From Planctomycetota bacterium (lineage in GTDB: Bacteria > Planctomycetota > UBA11346), in contig JANQLF010000116.1 of assembly GCA_028280785.1 (NCBI GenBank), positions 23,377 through 87,376 on the forward strand: a stretch of 64,000 bases of DNA, in the 5' to 3' direction. How positions within the stretch are numbered: the stretch's first letter is position 1; each line of letters starts with the position of its first letter. The position numbers were made by a program, and so were the translations under genes. The notes beneath the pieces are model-generated. The model did not search any database. It had not been told where the DNA came from and saw only the letters and a list, made by a program, of their open reading frames with translations. Shown piece after piece: positions 61,792 to 64,000 of this stretch.

Positions 61792-63711
61792 ATGGACTTT
61801 TTTTCTGAACAAGATCAAGCGCGACGTCGTAGTAAGCACTTAGTCTGGTATTTCATTGCCGCCATTGTAGGAATCATCGCCCTGCTGTATTTTACGGCGA
61901 TGTTGGCTATTTTTTGGGGTGATGGTGGTCGTTTTGAAATATGGAATCCCGAAGTATTTCTGGTTATAAGTGGTATTGCTATTGTTATTATATCATTGGG
62001 ATCCTTGGGACGCGTTTTTTCTCTCAGTGGTGGTGGAAAAAGCGTAGCCGAAATGTTAGGCGGTCGCTTGCTGAATAATAATACCTATGACAAGGATGAG
62101 CGGCGCTTGCTCAATGTTGTCGAAGAGATGGCAATCGCATCAGGTATGCCCGTGCCACCAGTCTACATTTTAGAAGAAGACGGGATCAATGCGTTTGCAG
62201 CTGGTTATCGAACTGAAAATGCGGTCATTGGTGTGACGCGTGGGGCTATCCAAAAATTAAATCGTGATGAATTACAGGGTGTCGTTGCACACGAATTCAG
62301 CCATATCCTTCATGGTGATATGCGCCTTAATATACGATTAATGGGCCTCCTTTATGGCATATTAATGATTTCTATTATTGGTGGCATCTTAATGCGATCA
62401 CTGCGCTATTCAGGTCGACGTTCGTCGAAAGAAGGCGGCGGTGCACTGCTTGCTATTTTTATGGTTGGACTTGCAGCTTATATTATCGGTTATATTGGTG
62501 TTTTTGTGGGTGGTCTGATTAAGGCAGCTGTTTCACGCCAACGCGAATTTCTTGCAGACGCATCAGCTGTTCAATACACGCGAAACCCTGATGGCATCGG
62601 TGGGGCTTTGAAAAAACTTTTAGAAGGTCATTCAAACATTGAAAATAAAAATGCCGGTGAAGCGAGTCATTTCTTCTTTGGTGAGATTTCGAGCTTATCC
62701 AATTTGATGGCGACACATCCACCGTTAAAAGAACGCATTAAACGCATCGATCCACATTATAATAAAGAGCTGGCTGAAGCGCTGGCAACAGAAGGTGATA
62801 TTCATGCAGAAATGCATGGAGGTGCGATGGGTTTTGCCGGTGGCAGTGCACACAATGAGCAGGCCAAGGCAAAAGAGACAGCAGCATTTCAAGGAATTAG
62901 CCCAGAACGTATGCTCGAAAGTATTGGCGATCCTGGTGCTGAGCACTTGCTCTATAGCCAAGCGTTATTGGCGCATATGGATGAGCAAGTCCATGATGCT
63001 TGTCATGATCCCTACACAGCAAGGGCGATCATCTATTGTTTGTTATTGGATAAGGACCAAACGATTGCTCAACAACAATGGAAAAAAATGGAAGATTTTG
63101 CCGAAGCCAGTGTCGTAAAACACGCGCGTGAATTGTTGCCGATGATTGAGCGTCTGGAAACACATGCACGACTTCCTATTTTAGAATTATGTATGCCTGC
63201 CCTCGAGCAATTATCGAAAAGGCAAGTAAAAGCCTTTCTAATAGTTATTGATGCATTAATTGTAGCAGACGAAGAAGTAACGGCCTTTGAATATGCATTG
63301 CGTCATCATTTGCGCATTGCGATTGATCCATCGTTCGAAAAAGAGGTGCACGATAAAGCTAGTAATAAAGATGTGAAGTTATTACTGACGATTATCGCCC
63401 AGGTCGGCAATCCATTTGATAAACAAGCTGCTGGAAAAGCATTTGTCTCGGCTTCTCAATCATTAGGCATTAAGATAAATAAGGACATAACGATATCTAC
63501 GAGAGATATACAATGGGATAAATTGGATCATGCCTTAATACGACTATCTCGATCAAATGCTGATACGAAAAAGAAACTATTAACTGCAGCTGCAACCGCC
63601 GTTGCTGCGGATGGCATCATTACATCTGAAGAAGCCGACGTATTACGCACGATAGGCGCGACGTTAAATTGCCCAATACCGCCAATTGTTCCTGGCGGCG
63701 TATTTGACTAG
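61792..63711 (+). CDS. M48 (HtpX-like) membrane metallopeptidase with C-terminal helical domain
   Basis: A 639-residue membrane protease. Two helices (about 20-45 and 62-80) precede the zinc site H-E-F-S-H near residue 166, with E-F-L-A-D as the third-ligand segment near 250 and two further helices between. A-T-H-P-P-L-K-E-R closes the M48 domain near 308. The extra 300 residues end in a helical region with V-A-A-D-G-I-I-T-S-E-E, which resembles a TerB-like fold. HtpX proteases remove damaged membrane proteins. The extension is absent from E. coli HtpX but seen in LemA-linked members. It likely works with the preceding LemA. Confidence 0.9.
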   Translation: MDFFSEQDQARRRSKHLVWYFIAAIVGIIALLYFTAMLAIFWGDGGRFEIWNPEVFLVISGIAIVIISLGSLGRVFSLSGGGKSVAEMLGGRLLNNNTYDKDERRLLNVVEEMAIASGMPVPPVYILEEDGINAFAAGYRTENAVIGVTRGAIQKLNRDELQGVVAHEFSHILHGDMRLNIRLMGLLYGILMISIIGGILMRSLRYSGRRSSKEGGGALLAIFMVGLAAYIIGYIGVFVGGLIKAAVSRQREFLADASAVQYTRNPDGIGGALKKLLEGHSNIENKNAGEASHFFFGEISSLSNLMATHPPLKERIKRIDPHYNKELAEALATEGDIHAEMHGGAMGFAGGSAHNEQAKAKETAAFQGISPERMLESIGDPGAEHLLYSQALLAHMDEQVHDACHDPYTARAIIYCLLLDKDQTIAQQQWKKMEDFAEASVVKHARELLPMIERLETHARLPILELCMPALEQLSKRQVKAFLIVIDALIVADEEVTAFEYALRHHLRIAIDPSFEKEVHDKASNKDVKLLLTIIAQVGNPFDKQAAGKAFVSASQSLGIKINKDITISTRDIQWDKLDHALIRLSRSNADTKKKLLTAAATAVAADGIITSEEADVLRTIGATLNCPIPPIVPGGVFD

Positions 63712-63726
63712 ATAAATTATTTTCAA

Positions 63727-64000
63727 TTACTTGTCTTCTAGGTTTCGTTTAATCAGCGCACGTTGCAGTGCAAATGCTTGAGAGCGTGCTGTGCGTAAAC
63801 GAATTGCAAAACAACCGTGGTTCACCTCAATGAATTTTTTATGCGGAAAGGTGAGATCGCCTAGACGAAAGGAAACCGGTTGCCACTGATTGTTTTGATC
63901 AAGGTTAACAGTAAAGGTCGCAAATTGTAAATGGCTTGGAGATTTATTATTCTGATCAGCTAAGAACACATCTATATAAATGGCGTATTGATCGTTGGCG
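63727..64000 (-). CDS. Unknown protein, 3' part (cut by window edge)
   Basis: The minus strand is open from the window edge to a stop at 63727-63729, giving at least 90 C-terminal residues. They contain beta-strand patterns (Y-A-I-Y-I-D-V-F, F-A-T-F-T-V-N-L-D) and a basic end. The upstream part lies outside the window, so no start or family can be given. A GTG at 63969 exists but is probably internal. Confidence 0.55.
   Translation of the reverse strand, partial: ANDQYAIYIDVFLADQNNKSPSHLQFATFTVNLDQNNQWQPVSFRLGDLTFPHKKFIEVNHGCFAIRLRTARSQAFALQRALIKRNLEDK

Overview
This is 64 kb of a dense bacterial chromosome with moderately AT-rich DNA. I see no rRNA, tRNA, CRISPR array, integrase, transposase or phage gene. 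The gene content suggests a Gram-negative member of the PVC group (Planctomycetota or Lentisphaerota), probably marine. The evidence is an NPCBM-domain secreted protein, a DUF1570-like metallopeptidase, a CxPSR sulfatase beside a GntR/LacI-type regulator, lipid A-type and Aas-type acyltransferases, many secreted proteins of unknown function, and a TPR protein. The phylum is an inference; no marker gene was searched.

Layout. 1-1149: 5' part of a TPR protein (minus strand), cut by the window edge. 1394-8349: a surface/secretion locus of two paralogous glycine-rich beta-helix proteins flanking a small lipoprotein, followed by a flavin-dependent halogenase. 8395-12779: a GT8-like glycosyltransferase and an LplT-Aas fusion for lysophospholipid uptake and re-acylation. 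12932-18756: STAS protein, acyl-CoA dehydrogenase, zinc-ribbon membrane protein, divergent AraC regulator and phytanoyl-CoA dioxygenase, and TrkH. 18950-25636: NPCBM protein, thioredoxin-fold protein, ferredoxin, LpxL-like acyltransferase, sulfite-oxidase-like protein, zinc-ribbon protein and a DHH phosphoesterase. 25694-29277: a two-gene heterodimeric ABC exporter. 29500-30566: a structured leader and an acetyltransferase. 30745-35287: a probable sulfated-glycan locus (secreted propeller-like protein, GntR/LacI regulator, sulfatase). 35369-41608: class 3 lipase, small proteins, an MFS-HEAT fusion, a YacP-type nuclease and an ABC ATPase. 41683-47585: POTRA-like secreted protein, two-component system, nadC. 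47668-55133: an operon of a coiled-coil protein and an unusual peptide ABC transporter, closed by a strong bidirectional terminator. 55180-64000: thioredoxin, rpe, PpiD-like protein, purC, DUF1570-like peptidase, LemA, M48 peptidase, and the 3' part of an unknown gene.

Most novel signal. Two families of short dispersed intergenic repeats lie at the 3' ends of genes. Family 1 has five copies (20146-20277, 21310-21420, 24406-24537, 40288-40389, 59164-59293). Each has a GC-rich terminal hairpin and a central 7-bp stem around a 13-14 nt loop. The stem bases change between copies while pairing is mostly kept, as expected for a structured DNA or RNA element. Family 2 has two full copies and one partial copy (29286-29393, 35290-35375, 59348-59383) and looks like a small terminal-inverted-repeat element. 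One copy supplies the stop codon of the lipase gene. Families 1 and 2 lie next to each other at 59164-59388.

Other points of note are three convergent gene pairs that overlap by exactly four bases through shared stop codons, three candidate operator palindromes, and the unusual membrane-anchored architecture of the peptide transporter.
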